DNA of 64,000 nt from assembly GCA_001599755.1 (NCBI GenBank), contig BCHX01000006.1, positions 2,653,336 through 2,717,335 of the forward strand, in the 5' to 3' direction. This DNA is from Gliomastix tumulicola (taxonomy: Eukaryota; Ascomycota; Sordariomycetes; Hypocreales; Bionectriaceae). The first letter of the stretch is position 1; each line of letters begins with the position of its first letter. The notes below the pieces were generated by a model. The model did not search any database and was not told where the DNA came from. It saw only the letters and a list, made by a program, of their open reading frames with translations. Both the position numbers and the translations under genes were made by a program. This document shows positions 24,236 to 37,161 of the stretch, piece after piece.

Positions 24236-25442
24236 CGTGCTGCCTCTTTTTCTTCGCTGCTCTCGCCCTTCTTATCTCTCTCTCTGTGTGTGTGTCACTC
24301 CTGCTTGGCTTCTGGTCCTAGAAGCGTTTGTTTCAGGTAAACAAAAACAGAAGGGATCGGCATTCACGCGAAAAGGGTTCCATGCACGACAGAAAAAAGA
24401 TGGGAGATCGAAGCGAGGGAGGAGAAAGGGAAAGGCAGGGTTGGGTCTAGTTAGCTATTTTAATTTCAGAGAAGGGACCCCCCCCGCGGACAGAACAAAG
24501 AAAGGGCAGAGCGGAATGAGAGAGCTCGCTACTGTTTCGCTAGTGTGCGCCCCCAAACGGTCTTGGCGACAGGCGAGATCCAGCAAATTATTGAAATTTC
24601 GGTGATTATTCTGTTCTGGATGGGATGGCGTTTTGGGGACCTGGGCCGGTCTGGTGTAAGGTATGACGTCTAATCTCCCGTGGAAAAGCGTGCAACTGGG
24701 ACTGAGTGACTGGGCTCTCATACCTGCACAGCCCGGACATAAGGACCATTCTTGGAAACTGCAGACGAGCATCACCACCCCCGAACTGAACATCCAAACA
24801 ATCTCTTCCCCCGTCTCGCGTTCCGAGGGATTCCCAAGTCAATCACGGCTGTCGACCACGGAATGGAGTCCTCTAACGGGCAGATGGTGGGGGCGCTGCA
24901 CAGGCATCTGGCCAGCATTGGGCAGGGATCGCACGCTACTATCAATTTCCAAGATCCGCTACGTTGGGCTCCGTGCCCGACCGATTCGACGACAGCCGGA
25001 GAAGGGACTAAGTCAGCCGCAGTTGCGAGTCGTGTCTTGGTGCGCGTCTTGATGCGTTCTGGTGCGATGGGATGGCGCGAAATTACATTTTCATTGTTGA
25101 ATCAGAGGTATCTGTAAGCTATATGAACGTTTTGTGTTGCCTCATTTACACATGGATGGCATTGCCTCGTGGTCGTCGATGCGTCAAAAACTCGTCGTGA
25201 CGAAAAGCATAAAAACGCACGGAAAAATCAGAACAAAGTCGTACCATGACATCCCCCAGACATCCTCGTATCTCCCCCACGAACAGCGTCTTGGCGTGGC
25301 GAGACGACAACGAGGTGGCGCAAAAGAAATCAGAACACGCACGGACCCCTCGACACGCCTTCTCCATCCACACAGAGAGGGCAAAAGGTAATGGCGAGTT
25401 CAACAAGAGTCCGAGCACGGGTGAGTAGCCCTGGGCTACAGC
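24236..25442. other. Spacer, about 1.2 kb
   Basis: Amidohydrolase promoter on the left and the 3' flank of the coiled-coil gene on the right. The open frames here (for example 24752-25117) have no recognisable homology. Confidence 0.55.
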
Positions 25443-27682
25443 TTATGCCGCAGCGGCCTCAGCAGCAGGCTCAGCAGCAGCACCGTTGGCCGTCTTGTCC
25501 TTGGCCTCCTTGAGCTCCTTCTCAAGACCCTCGACCTTGTCGGCCTCCACCTTCAGCTCGGTGACCTGCTTCTCAAGACCAGCGACTTTGTCGGCCTCGG
25601 TCTTCAGGTCTGCGACCTGCTTCTCGAGAGCCTCGACCTTGTCAGCCTTCTCCTTGAGCTCCTTGGCCTCCTTCTCGAGAGCCTCCAGCTTGGCAGCAGT
25701 CTCCTTGAGTGCTGCGACCTCCTTCTCAAGAGCCTCGGCCTTGTCGGCCTTCTCCTTGAGCTCGGTCACGTTCTTCTCGAGGCCTTCGACCTTGCCGGCC
25801 TCTGCCTTGAGCTCAGTGACGCTCTTCTCAAGACCCTCAACCTTGTCGGCCTTCTCCTTGAGGGTAGCAACCTCCTTCTCGAGACCCTCGGACTTCTCGG
25901 CGGCGGCCTTCTTGTCGGTCTCCGCGGTGGCGAGGCTGGCCTCCGCCTCGGTGAGCTTTGTCTTCAGCGCCTCGGAAGCCTCGACGGCGGTCGTCTTCTC
26001 AGTCGTAGCCTGGGTGAGTCCGGTCTCGGCCTCCTCGAGCTTCTTCTTGAGCTCTGCCTCAGACTCCTTGGCGGTGGCGGTCTCGCCCTGCGCCGTCTTT
26101 AGGCTGGCCTCGGTCTCCTCAAGCTTGCTCTTGAGGGCCGTCTCCGACTCCTTCGCAGTTGACGCCTCACCCTGAGCCGTGCTGAGGCTGGCCTCTGCCT
26201 CTGTGAGCTTGGCCTGAAGGCCGGTTTCTGACTCCTTGGCGGCGGTCTCGGCCTGAGACAGCTTAGCCTGAACCTCCTCGAGCTGCTTCTTCAGACCGGC
26301 CTCGGCCTCAACGGCGGTGGCCTTCTCGCTCTCGACCTTGGCAAGGCTGGCCTGAGTCTCCGACAGCTTGGTCTCTAGCTCAGCCGCGGTCTTCTTGGCC
26401 TCCTCTGCTTCCGACTCGAGCTTGGTCACTTTGGCTTCCAAATCCGCCGAGGCCTAATGAAAAGTGTTAGTTGATTCAAGCAGCAGCGAGGAAAAAATTG
26501 CGAACTTACCGCTTGGGATGCCTTCAGGTCTTCCTCGGCCTTGGTGGCCTTGGTCGTGGCGTCCTCCAGCTGCTTCTTGACCTCGGCAGTCTCGCTGCCT
26601 CCAGACTCGATCGACTTCTTGGCGGCCTCGAGCTCCGCGTTCGCGGTCGTCAGCTTGGCAGCGTCCTCCTCGCTCTTCTTTGTCAGAGCCTCGAGCTCCT
26701 CGGTGGTGGTCTTGAGCTTGGTCTCAAGCTCGGTAGCCTGCGTCTTGGCGGCCTCGAGCTCGGCGCCGAGTTCGCCGCTGGCCTTCGTCTTGGCGTCGTT
26801 GGCCTCCTTAAGAGCCTTCTGCGACTTGACCAGGTCGTCGCTGGCGGCCTGCAGCTTGGCTTTCGTGACGGACTGGCTCTGCTCGGCGGCAGCCAGGCTC
26901 TCCTTGGCGGTGGTTAGGTCCTTGGTGAGGCCCTCCTTGTCGGTCTCGAGGGTGCTGGTCTTGCCCTTCCACTCCTCGACGTCCTTCTTCAGCGACTCGC
27001 TGGTGGCCTCCAGATCGGTGTGCTTGGCCTGCAGCTCCTCTGTCGTCTTCTTGAGGGAAGCGGTCTCAGCCTCGGAGTCGGTCTTGAGCTTGTCGTGGGC
27101 CGCGCTCGAGGCGGTGAGCTTCTCAACGGCCTCGGCGAGCTCCTTCTTGACAGCGGCCAGCTGGGCCTCGAGATCTGCCTTGGTCTTCTCGACATCCTGT
27201 TGCAGGGCGGCGATCTTGGCCTCAGCCTCGGCAAGGGCCTGCTTGGTTACATCACGTTCCTGGCTAGCGGCGGTGAGGCTGACATCGAGATCGGCCTTCT
27301 CCTTCAGCAGACCAGCAGCCTTGCTCTCCGACTCGGCAAGCTGCGTCTGGAGCGCGGTAGCGGCGTCACCGGAGTTCTTCTCGGCCGCGAGGCGAGCCTG
27401 GGCGCCCTCGGCAAGCTCCTTCTTAACAGCCGCGAGCTCGCTGGCGACGGACTGCTTGTCCTTCTGGGCGGCGGTGATCTGGCTGTCGAGCTCGCTGATC
27501 TTCTTGCGCAGGTCCTCGGCCTCGCCCGACGTGGTCGTGAGCTCCTTCTCCTTCTTGGCGAGCTCGCCCTCGAGGACCTTGACGGTGTCCTCCTTGTCGG
27601 TGAGCTTCGACTTCAGCGACTCGTACTCATCTTTGCTGACGCCGTTGGCGCCGGTTGCCGGTGTGGAGAGAAGGTTTCCCAT
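25443..27682 (-). CDS. Long coiled-coil protein with N-myristoylation motif and two repeat arrays
   Basis: Two exons, 26510..27682 and 25443..26453, join in phase to 727 residues. Almost the whole chain is Glu/Lys/Ala/Leu-rich heptad sequence, that is, a long helical coiled coil. It begins MGNLLSTP, matching the MGxxxS/T rule for N-myristoylation, so membrane attachment is plausible. The second exon contains four near-identical 28-residue repeats (25902-26237; pattern KESE-x-x-LK-x-KL-x-E-x-E-x-x-L), then seven 17-residue repeats (25497-25853; pattern KADKVEGLEK-x-V-x-ELK). The tail is Ala-rich and disordered. Such proteins are often labelled M-protein repeat or myosin-like purely from composition. 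I recognise no specific family; a scaffold or tether is inference. Codon bias creates long antisense frames, which I discount. Confidence 0.8.
25497..25853 (-). repeat. Seven tandem 51-bp (17-residue) coding repeats
   Basis: On the protein level each unit follows KADKVEGLEKxVxELKx with small changes. Hydrophobic positions (V5, L8, V12, L15) recur every 17 residues, not in a multiple of seven. Confidence 0.85.
25902..26237 (-). repeat. Four tandem 84-bp (28-residue) coding repeats
   Basis: Units follow KESExxLKxKLxExExxL and are four heptads long. A 16-residue linker separates them from the 17-residue array. Confidence 0.85.
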
Positions 27683-29719
27683 ATCGCTTCCTTTTTGGTG
27701 TATGTGTATGTGTTTGGAGGGGTGCGTGGACTTTTCTGCAGGATATTTTCCGCTCTTTGTTCCTTCACCGCCTTTGCTCTGCCTTGGCGCCTGTCGTTTT
27801 GTTTTTGACCGGGGGACGGTCTGGTATCTTAACAACTGGCAAGGAAAAGGGAAAAACAAGGGAAAAGGTACAAATAATATGAAAAACGGATAATAATGAC
27901 AAAAAGCAAACAACCAGAGCTTGCTTTTGAGAGATCTTTCTTGACTTCGTGACTCAATGCGGGAGGACGGGAGGAAGAAAAGGAAGCAGAAGGAGGGGAG
28001 GGAGAAAAAAAAAGTCGAGGTGGTTTGTTTATATGTAAGGTACCACCGGGGGAAGGTGCAGGTTGAGGTTGCAACTGCCCGAGTTCGATGTACCGCCCAG
28101 GTACCGCCGAACCTGCAGATTTCTTAGCGCGCAAGGGTTTTTTCTGTTCCTTGGTGGTACTAGTACTTGCGAGGGGATGCGATTCAGCGATGGATGGCGG
28201 TACCTGCACTGTAACCTCGACCACACCACCACGCTCCTCACCAGGGTCAATTGAACAAGAGATAAGGGAAATTTTCTACGGTTTCTGCCCGTGATTCATC
28301 GCAAGCAGTCACTTTCTACCAGCAGGGTACACAGAGCGTCTACAATGCCACGTCCCTGGACCGCTGTCCATCTCCTCGGTGATAAAATGAGCTGTGGTGC
28401 CCAGTGGACACTTTCTGGTGGATTGCTGGCCAGGCAGGCCTGGAGGAAAGCCCGTGCTTACCGCTCCCCTGGCCTTGCTCTTTTTTTCTGTCCGTTCTGT
28501 GCTTGACTGGTGTCACCTACGGGCATTGCTAGCGTTCCAGGCATGTTCCTCGCGCGCCCAAGATGAGTTCATGCAGCCGGGCCCCCGAGAGCAGGTGATG
28601 GCTGCATGAATGCTCTGATCATGGTCCAGGGAGGGCGCCTTGCTGACGGGCCATTGGGCACCGGTCATGTACAATGGATGTATGTATGTACGATTTCCCA
28701 TCGTGACGCTCGGCTGCCGTGGCATGAGCCAGGGCCCCCTTCTCGATCAGGCATGCCTGCTTGCTGCCCAGGGACGGCCAGCGAGCCAGCATGCATACCT
28801 ATCTCCGTCGAGACTATGATACAATGTACATGCCGAATACCTACAGGACGGGCCTCTGGTAGCGCGAGGAGTTGCGCCTTGGCGGTGTCTGGTCGTACAG
28901 ATACAGGACTGATGTGCTTGAGCGCTAAAACACCGGCACATCACACGACCAGGGTGATGAGGAGGAGGAGGAGGAGGAGGAGGAGGAGGAGCCAGACAGA
29001 AGAAAACATGGGGAGGCTCTGTGATTCACGACGCTCGCCTGCTCTGACAGAATGTTACGCCGCACGGCCGAGGAATACATATCATGGCTTGGGACAAAAC
29101 CCGAGGGTGACCAAAGTCTCTGCAGCCACCTCCGAAGGATTTCTGACGGGCGTTCTTTCATGTGTGTCCTTCAGTATGCGAGTGAGCGAGCGAAGGTGCA
29201 CATGCTGGTGGTGGTGGTGCCCAACCGAGTGGAAGCGGATGGAAGCCCATCTGCAAGGCCACGACAACCACACCAATTGCCAACGCAGCAGAGCCCACGA
29301 ACCAACGCACACCCTTTTCCTGCAGATCGATCCGCCAATGCCACCCACCCAACTTGTTGCTTCTCTGCCGCCCGGAAGAGGTGGGCAAATTTTCTACGCT
29401 TCGGGGGTTTCTTGTTTGACGCTCGCTCTGCATATTTTTTTCTTACTGATCCGCCGCCCGCCATCCCGAACCAGAGGAGGAAAATGTGTACCTGCAGGGG
29501 TCCGCGCGGATGTACACTGCAAGTACCTGCACTAAATGAGTTGGTGATTCTTTACGGGCGGCTATCCAGGGAAAAAAGTGGGATGTGTGCAGCTCATCAA
29601 CGACGAGCTGTCGTGAATGCCGTGTGTGAGGGTGGTGGCCTGTGATGATGAAAGATGGTGCCAGACTGCATCATCTCTCGAACTCGAACTAGATCGGCGT
29701 GCCTAAGATGTAATGGTGT
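27683..29719. other. Spacer, about 2 kb, with GGTAC motifs and a GAG microsatellite
   Basis: The promoter side of the coiled-coil gene (about 28035-28210) has several GGTAC/GTACC hexamer-like sites. A (GAG)n tract lies at about 28958-28991. Open frames on the + strand (for example 28606-29535) have no homology or coding-like composition. No RNA gene seen. Confidence 0.55.
28958..28991. repeat. GAG trinucleotide microsatellite
   Basis: About eleven tandem GAG units in the spacer. Confidence 0.9.
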
Positions 29720-31627
29720 TCAGGCCCCCCAGCGCTGTACCATCTCGTCCCTCTTGTGACTCTTGCCCACCTTGCCGGCCTCTGCCCGCTGCAGCCCGTC
29801 CCTGACCTTGCTCACCTCGTGCACCAGCACGTCAATTGACCCCCGCACATCCGCGTCCTCGAGCTGGACGCGCCCGTACGGCGTCTCGGCCAGCAGGCTG
29901 TCCTTGAGCATCTGCACCGCCCGCCGCACGTCGTCGAGGTACAGCGTCGCTGCCGCCTCGAAGCTCTCCTGCGCGCCCCGGGCCATGTCCTCGCCCCTCC
30001 CCGCCCGCTCCGACACCACGTCCGCAAGCGCCCGGATCTTCCTGCTGCCGTCTGCCTCCGCCTCGGACGGCAGGTACACGGCCAGGTTCTGGAGCAGCGT
30101 GTCGAGGGGTGTCTCGTCGGGGATGCCCGAGGACCGTCGTGCTGCTCGCGACTTGGCCGTGTTGGCCCGCGGCCGTCGGACGGGCGAGGCGCGCCGCACG
30201 GGGGAGCCGGGGTCTGCTTGTTTCTTCTGCTGGCGCTGGGGCGGCGCTTCGGTCGGGGCCGCGAGTGCTGTCTTGGCCGTGCTGATGAGCGAGGCGGATG
30301 CGACTTGGTGGGATTTCATGGTGTCGACGGTGTTTTTGAGGACTTCGCAGCGGTCGAGGAGATGGTCCAAGCAGGCATTGATCTGAGATTGCAAGCATGT
30401 CAGCACGATTGCCCAATGACGAGGCCGCAACGTTGGGACTCACGTATTGAATGGCTACCGCCGAGCGGTGGAGGTTCTTCCCGTCACGGGACGAGTTAGA
30501 ACGTAAGGCTGGCTCTAAATGCTGCTGCTCGACCGACATCTGGGCCACTGGCAGGATTTCCGAGTAAAGTGACTCTACCTCCTCTTCCATCGCCTTCACT
30601 TCGTCCTCGGTGGCCGGCTTTGCATCGCCGGAACGTTCGGCGTCGACAAGGGATTGCAGGTAGAGTCGGTCCAGCCTCGTTCGGATTGTCTGCACCGTCG
30701 TTTTGATCAATCTTTGCCCACTGTCAGTTGAAGGCTCCAGGGAGAAAACTAAGGAGATAGGTCTCCTCACCGTAGACACGTTTCGCGCAGGCGGTCGATA
30801 GTCTTGGCCTCGTCAGGGTCCTGCTGATCGAGCTCGTAGCCAAGTTTCTGTAAACTAGAAAGCAGCTTGTCGTCGGAGTTGAGCACGCCCTCAATGGCGC
30901 CGTTAAGATTCGATCCGAAATCTGCGTCTTGCTGCTCGAGATCAGCTAATCGAAAGCTCAGGCTTTGTGATAAGTCCTCGACCTGTCGTATACAATATCC
31001 CCCGTCATTAGTACTGCTTGGCATAGAATAAAACAAGTAGAAGAGTTTGACTCACCTCAGCCGAGACAAACTTCCGCTCCGTCCCCGAGTTCTGCTCGCG
31101 CGAGAGCTCAAAGTCCCGTCTGCGGGACTCGTTCTCGCCAGCCTTCTTTACTAAGCGGGACAGCGCATCCTGCTGTAGCCTCAGTGTCTCGGTCTGCTTC
31201 GTGATTGCCGCCGTCGATCGACTGATCTCCTCCACCGCAGCCCTGATCTCATCTTCTGTGACGGCCTGGACGTCAGCGAGATCATGCTGCTCAGCCAGCC
31301 TGTCCACCTGTCCGCTCTTGTCCAACGCCGTGTAACTTGATTCCGCGCACGAGGAGTAGTTAGCAAAGGGTATGTTCAAGGGAGCACCGTGGGGGTTTCC
31401 GAGCGGGAAACCTAGGGGGTTGTTGTTGTTGTCTCTCACAGTGCCATCTCGTCTGCTGTCAGGAGATTGTCCTGGCCGAGGTGCATAATAGCCCATTCGG
31501 CAAAGGCAGCACCATTTTCGCCATCGTCTAGCGCGTTCTGGATCTCTTCTTTGGTAGCTGTGATTCCATGCAGCTGCCCTGCGCTGAGCAGCAACTCCTC
31601 GGCCCGCTGCCTCGTCCGCTCGTCCAT
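29720..31627 (-). CDS. HAUS augmin-like complex subunit 3 (AugC-like)
   Basis: Five exons, 31440..31627, 31056..31335, 30771..30982, 30444..30711 and 29720..30382, join in phase to 536 residues. The N-terminus matches the HAUS3 pattern: a short helical start, then FAEWAIMHLGQDNLLTADEM and YTALDKSGQVDRLAEQ, like the human region with its F-x-x-W, LS-x-x-EL and L-x-KSG signature. The rest is coiled coil with an Arg/Ser/Pro-rich loop near residues 375-415. Augmin recruits gamma-tubulin to spindle microtubules for branching nucleation. It is present in Aspergillus and many filamentous fungi but absent from budding yeast. All four introns are short (59-104 bp). The family call rests on the N-terminus; the coiled-coil part alone would be uninformative. 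Confidence 0.75.
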
Positions 31628-34253
31628 GGTCTTGGCTGTGCTGCTCCACGGGAGAAAAGTAGATTACAGCTGGGAGACCGAGCGAGATGGCGCTGTGAGC
31701 GACTGTTCCCGGGTTGCTCGCCAAAGGGGGGCCCCGTGAAACCAAATTTCGGGTTCCTTTGTCGCCTGCGTCGTGAACCGATCCCAGAGCTGCTGGAGCT
31801 CGAATCCACGGGCTAGAAAGGGGAGGTCTGAACAATCAGCAAGGGCGGGAAACGCCACGCCGTGAGATGGCAAATACAGTCGTCAGAGGATTGTACACCG
31901 CCCAATCTCTTCCCGTCTCCCCTGGACGCCTCAGCTTTGCAGCGCAAGTCGTGTGCTCAATGGGGCAGAAGTCGCGGACGGGGGGTGGGGGTTCAAAAGC
32001 ACAGGGAGCAAACAGCCGTCAGGTCGCGACTGTGTCCCGGGTTAGCTCGAGGCACGATGAGCTGTCGACTGTGAATAGATACGAGCGGCGTGGTTGGTGA
32101 GAGGGAGCCTCGTCTTTGATTCTGTCCTTCGAGGCGGTGTTGTTGTTCGGGCTTGAGATGACAGCTCGGATCTGGTCTCTCATTGGTTCTGGCCGCTAGA
32201 AAATCGCCGTAGTGGTGCAGGGGCGCTGTATTTCACGACAGGCCCCACTAGGGACCGCTATCAGCTCCAGTGCCTCACCGCCACGGTCATGTTGAACAGT
32301 GTCCAACACGACTGCCCACGCCTTCAACCCACAGAGAACACGGTGAATGCAGTCAGGGTCGTTGTGTCTCATCCACGGTTAGACAAGCTGTTACGCAGCG
32401 TCGTTACGTGGCCCGTGATGCAGGCTTCAAGGCGTGGAATTCTACGTTACATGACCTACCCATAATAACGCCAGAGACGGCGTAAAAAGCCCAGAGATAT
32501 CAACGCTTAGAAGAGCCTTTATCGAGGTAGATGCCATCATTAGTGCCCGTAAAGCATTGAGCGAAACGCAGTGACGCTTAAGGTGGTGACTCGCATTGTC
32601 TGTTGCGTTTGCAGGCACCCCGAGAAACTGCCTGTCGCTGATAACCTCCAGCTCAGTTAGTGGGTGCTATCAGTGGGTCGACCTGAGCGCTGCATCGAGA
32701 GCGAGGAGCTCCATCAACGAGACCGCGTTGATCAGATCCAGCACCAAACGCGGTGTTCATTCACGCAAGAGATCTCTCAGCCAAGACGAAAAACACCCGA
32801 GACTTCGAAAGGAGATAAATTCTTCATGGTACTTCCACTCGCTGCTTCGACATGGGTGAAGGACCCGGTCGGATCACGTGCATATTGTCAGACCAAAGTG
32901 AGGAAGGAGCCGCCACGCCAACGGCTGTCCAACGTCGGGCAACGACTTGCAACATCCTCGCCATGTCTCGTGTCGGAGAAACGTCAGCTCGTCACCGCCT
33001 CAGCTCTCTACCTGCGCCGTCCGCGTCAATCCTTGTACCTCCGTATACTATAGACTCGCAGAATCTTCAATGGCTGCATTTAGCTTCATGCCCCTCGTCC
33101 GACTCTCCCGGCGTCTCGGTCCCGAGGCCACAGTCGGCCCTAATGGCTCACGGCATAGGATAACGTTCTCGCGGCGAATATCATACATCATTCTAGCGCA
33201 CGTTCCGAGGCTTCCTCGGCCCGCATGACACGTATAAGACATGCAGGACGATCGCCGGCGTTGCTATCTCCGGCCGTGTAGCCTGACAGCTGAGCGTCTT
33301 GTGTTCCTACGACACGGGCCCTCTCCTGCTCCTGTGGGGGAGGGTGTTACGTCTCTGGCCTTGCTTGGCCGACAGCAAGATGCACCAATAAGCGGTGTCC
33401 GCCTCGGTTGCTATGCCTTGGCTGCTCACCTAGCCTTGCCCGGTTGTTGTTGGCCGACTAAATCGGTGTGCGTTGGACATTGGACCTATAGGGCGGCGGC
33501 CGGCAGCCGTCGCTCACTGGACAGACTATTTGAGGATGTCGACAGTCCTTGACCGCCTGCGGCCGGCGAACGGGCGAGCCGCAAGGTGACCGAGCCTGGC
33601 GGAGCTTTTCCATCTCAACGCCAAACAGCAAAGAGAAAAGAAATTATGAAGGGCCCCTTCATCTCTCCCGCTTTCACGCGGACGCATCATCGTCCCGTGT
33701 TCATCTTCGGCGCGCACATCCGATCGAAGAAGATACAATCTCGCTTTTCTCTTCCCACTCTCCCCGTCAGCTCCCCTTTCTGGCCATCCAAAGGGCCATA
33801 GAGTGTACGGGTTACACTCTTTCGTAACCGCCGTTCCCTTCTCACGGCGCTTCTGGTCTCGTCTCTTTTCTTGCCGCTCGTTCACTCCCGTTGCGAGGGT
33901 CACACCCCGCCGTCTACAAATTCTCCAAGTCGGCAACCGTTGCGTGCGGCCGGCCGCACCCAATCCCCGTCCAGCAGATCTCCGTGGACTGTCCCGTGGC
34001 TTTCGTGTCTTGCGTTCTTATATGTTCACTTGCCGCGCTTATCTCTTATCATCGTCGCCAGGTCAGTTCCCACCCCCGTGCCCCTCCTGCGCATGCTTTT
34101 CGTGGCTTCTCACCACCATGGTCGCAGGAACAGCCGTGGTCGTATGCATCTGTGCCGGATAATCCGAGCGACCATCCATACATTCAGGTGGCATTTGCGC
34201 AGCAGCTCTGAGAATACGCCTCTGGCTCGAAACACATAAATACCCATCTCAAG
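31628..34253. other. Divergent spacer, about 2.6 kb
   Basis: Between the HAUS3-like and LrgB-like start codons. The last 600 bp are pyrimidine-rich like fungal 5' leaders. The open frames (for example 32664-33053) show no homology. No gene seen. Confidence 0.55.
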
Positions 34254-36169
34254 ATGTCGGACCCTCAGGCTCGGTCTGAGCCTATTCATGGCAAAGAGGT
34301 TATCACTTACCAGAGCATCTCCGAAACAAGCCCGACATCGTCAAGTTTTGAGAAACGACTCACGTCTCGACAAGTAAGCTCAGGCAACGGAATTCGGTCT
34401 GTTATTCGACGTCTGCCAAATATGGCGGGTCATCCTGTTCTCCAGGGGCGCCCGGCGGCCTTTCTCGCCGGCATCCTCAGCGTTTTCAAGCTGGTAGTCA
34501 TCTATCTGCTCAGCGAGCTCATGATCTGGGGCTGCAGCCGCGTCCTGTCCCTTCTGAACGCCCCTTTCTTTGCCTCTATTGTTTCCATGGTTCTTGTGGC
34601 CATCGTCATCACGGTGGCTGCCGCCTTTTTCCCGCTGGTTGGCCAGGTTTATGATGAGCATCTCAAATTTGAGGTGAATCTGATCAACTCTCACCTCGGT
34701 GTGGGCTTTCCGATTCCCCTCATAATGCTTGATGATAAATCTATGCTTGCTGCTTCAACTATTGGACGCGTCATTGGATCTTTCAGTAAGTTCTCTTCCC
34801 TTTTCGCTCCTTTTGAACATAGTGACTAACGTATCTACCAGTCATTACGAACCTGATCTGGTGGCCTGCTTGCTTTGCTGCCTCTTCTCTTTCCCTTTGG
34901 GCTGGCTACCTCATCATCTCACGCCCTACTTTTAATCCTTCGACGCTTCCTGTTGTTGAAGGAATTCCGCTGGGAGACCGAAACACTCGCTGCGACACTG
35001 GATCCAGCGAGCGTACTGGGAATGATGCGATTAAGGATCCATCGCTAGCCGCTGGACGACACGCCCCTCTCGTCGACAGCGAATCTCTTCGACCCCGTTC
35101 CTACACTGTCAACTTTTGGAACTTCCTAGCAAACTACTGGCCCCTCTTCGTTTCCATCACGTGTGCCATGATCATCGGTGGCCCTGTTTCCGCTGCCACC
35201 GGAGACCCCCGCGTTCTCGATGGTTGCATGCTTTGGTTCATCTGGTACCTGACAGTCAAGTCCCAGTTCTGGCTCAAGACGGACACTAAGTGGAAGATCG
35301 ACCTCCGAGTCAAGCGAGTCATTGTCACTATGATGAATCCCGTCCTGATGACCACCTTGCTTGGCTTGGCCTACACTCGCATTAAGGCCTTAGCTCACAT
35401 CACCGACCTCGCTCGCGTCCTTCGCGACTTCAGCCGCGGCACACCACTCTACGCCATCTGGACCGCTTCCGTCACTGGCTCCGAACTAACTGTCAACCCC
35501 GACCTTTGGTTCGGCGCTGGCGACCTTGCTCTCTCCATCCTCGAGTGTGGCATTGTCATGTGGGGTTTCAAACTGTACGAGTGCCGCAGCCAGCTCTTCA
35601 GCTTCGCCGGTCTTATCACGATCCTCATCTCCATCGCTGCCGCCGCAGGCAACGTCTTCGTCTGTGCCGCCATTTCCCGCGGCTTAGGACTCGATCAGGC
35701 CGAGTCCCTCTCGTTCGCCGCCCGAAGCACCACACTGGCTCTCGCGAAGCCCGCCATCGACCTTGTGCAGGGCAACCTCGCAGTGAATGCCGCTCTCGTC
35801 GTCAGCAACGGTATTGTAGGCCAGCTTCTCTACCCTTACATTCTGCCAAGACTCAATGTCGAGAGCGAGGAAGCACAGCCCACCGACTCGACCCCTCCTC
35901 CTTCGACTGGCACCGGTAGCACTGACACACCAGATGGAAGTGCAACTGCGCCCGTCCAGGCGAAGCGTTACGACACACCGACTACCGTCGCCGCCGGTAT
36001 TGCTGTTGGCATCAACGGCGCTGCCATGGGTGTCGCCTACCTCTACGAGAACAAGAGTCGTGCCGCCCCCTACGCTGCTCTGTCCATGACCATCTTTGGT
36101 GTCTTCACAGTCGTTTTCATCACCGTTGATCCCTTCAAGGCTGCGCTCCTCGCTTTGGCCGGTACTTAA
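34254..36169 (+). CDS. LrgB-family membrane transporter (LrgAB-like, PLGG1-related)
   Basis: Polytopic membrane protein of 619 residues, exons 34254..34785 and 34842..36169, in phase. The N-terminal half has hydrophobic helices (residues about 70-130) that may correspond to LrgA. The C-terminal half carries the LrgB core: SFAARSTTLALAKPAIDLV, NAALVVSNGIVGQLLYPYIL, then GINGAAMGVAYLYE. Bacterial LrgAB/CidAB modulate murein hydrolase export or pyruvate uptake; the plant fusion PLGG1 carries glycolate and glycerate across the chloroplast envelope. The fungal substrate is unknown. A Thr/Ser/Pro linker (DSTPPPSTGTGSTDTPDGSA) interrupts the LrgB half, longer than in bacteria. Organellar versus plasma-membrane location cannot be decided here. 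Confidence 0.85.
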
Positions 36170-37161
36170 AAGACCACGGGGCCTTCTTCCGTTCCCATTC
36201 CCTTCTTTTCTGCGAATCACGCCCACGAGAGCCGAGGCTACACACGGCCCGGCCGGCGGCGTCGCGCCACGAGCGCACCAAATTTTGTTTGCCCCGTCGA
36301 CTCGAGTATCTTTCTTTTGCACCTCTCTCCTTTTTGGGCAGGATCCAAAAAGCATTCTTGGCAGGGAGGACAACGAGACGATGATTGGGATGATATGACG
36401 ATAGTTCGTTAGGAATCGGCGTTGGCGCAAGTATATGTCACAGGGACATCCGGGTTTGGGTTTGATTTTCAATGTTTCCGACACGATAGATTTATGTATG
36501 AAGATCCGCGGGATATCACTCATGAAGAATAATGTTAATGATATGGATTCGCGATTGGTTTTTGACGATGATCTGGATGGTATGGCATGGAGGTAGCGAA
36601 AACGGATAGATCTGGTAGATTCGGACAGCACTTGCCGGGCGAGAAACGTTCTCCTTTAATGCTACTATTCACATAATGAACGAACAGTCGACGACAGCAG
36701 AAAGACATTGATCGAGTGCAATGTGAAGACAGACTTGAACACATCCATGACAGCAATAGTGCTTCTCCCTCTGCATAAAAAGAACGAAGTATACCGTAGA
36801 ACTCTACTTTTACCACCCATTTTCCGACACTTGGTCGTGCAGTGTGCACTTTTCGCTTGCTTTTTTTGTGTTCCTCCCAATTAACATGCTTGAACCTTTC
36901 CGCACATGGCCCTCGGCGCGATGTTGCCTATTCCTTTGTAGAATGTTCGGTCCGTACGCACCGGCGTGTTATGTTGATGTGCTCGTCAAGATCGTTCCCG
37001 GATATCCTCGCAACAATCCCATCCTACAATGAACTAATTCTCAGAATTCAATCGCTCATTCCAGCCTATGTAGACCAAGAAGTCAGCTCTCCGTAATCAA
37101 ATGGGAAACTCCAGAGGGAGGGGAAGGGGAAGGGGAAGGGGAAGGGGCAGCAGCAGGGGCC
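36170..37161. other. Intergenic, convergent 3' ends, with GGGGAA repeat
   Basis: Holds 3' flanks only. A (GGGGAA)n tract lies at 37117-37149, immediately after the Pin1 stop codon. Confidence 0.6.
37117..37149. repeat. GGGGAA hexanucleotide repeat at the 3' end of the Pin1 gene
   Basis: Four to five tandem units, polypurine on the + strand, starting 13 bp beyond the stop codon. Confidence 0.85.

Noticed and set aside
26541..27893. 450-residue open frame on the + strand
   Set aside because: Antisense of the coiled-coil gene; Ser/Ala/Leu-rich shadow of Glu/Lys/Ala codons.
28958..28991. Regular short repeats suggesting a CRISPR-like array
   Set aside because: Simple GAG microsatellite without spacers; the organism is a eukaryote.
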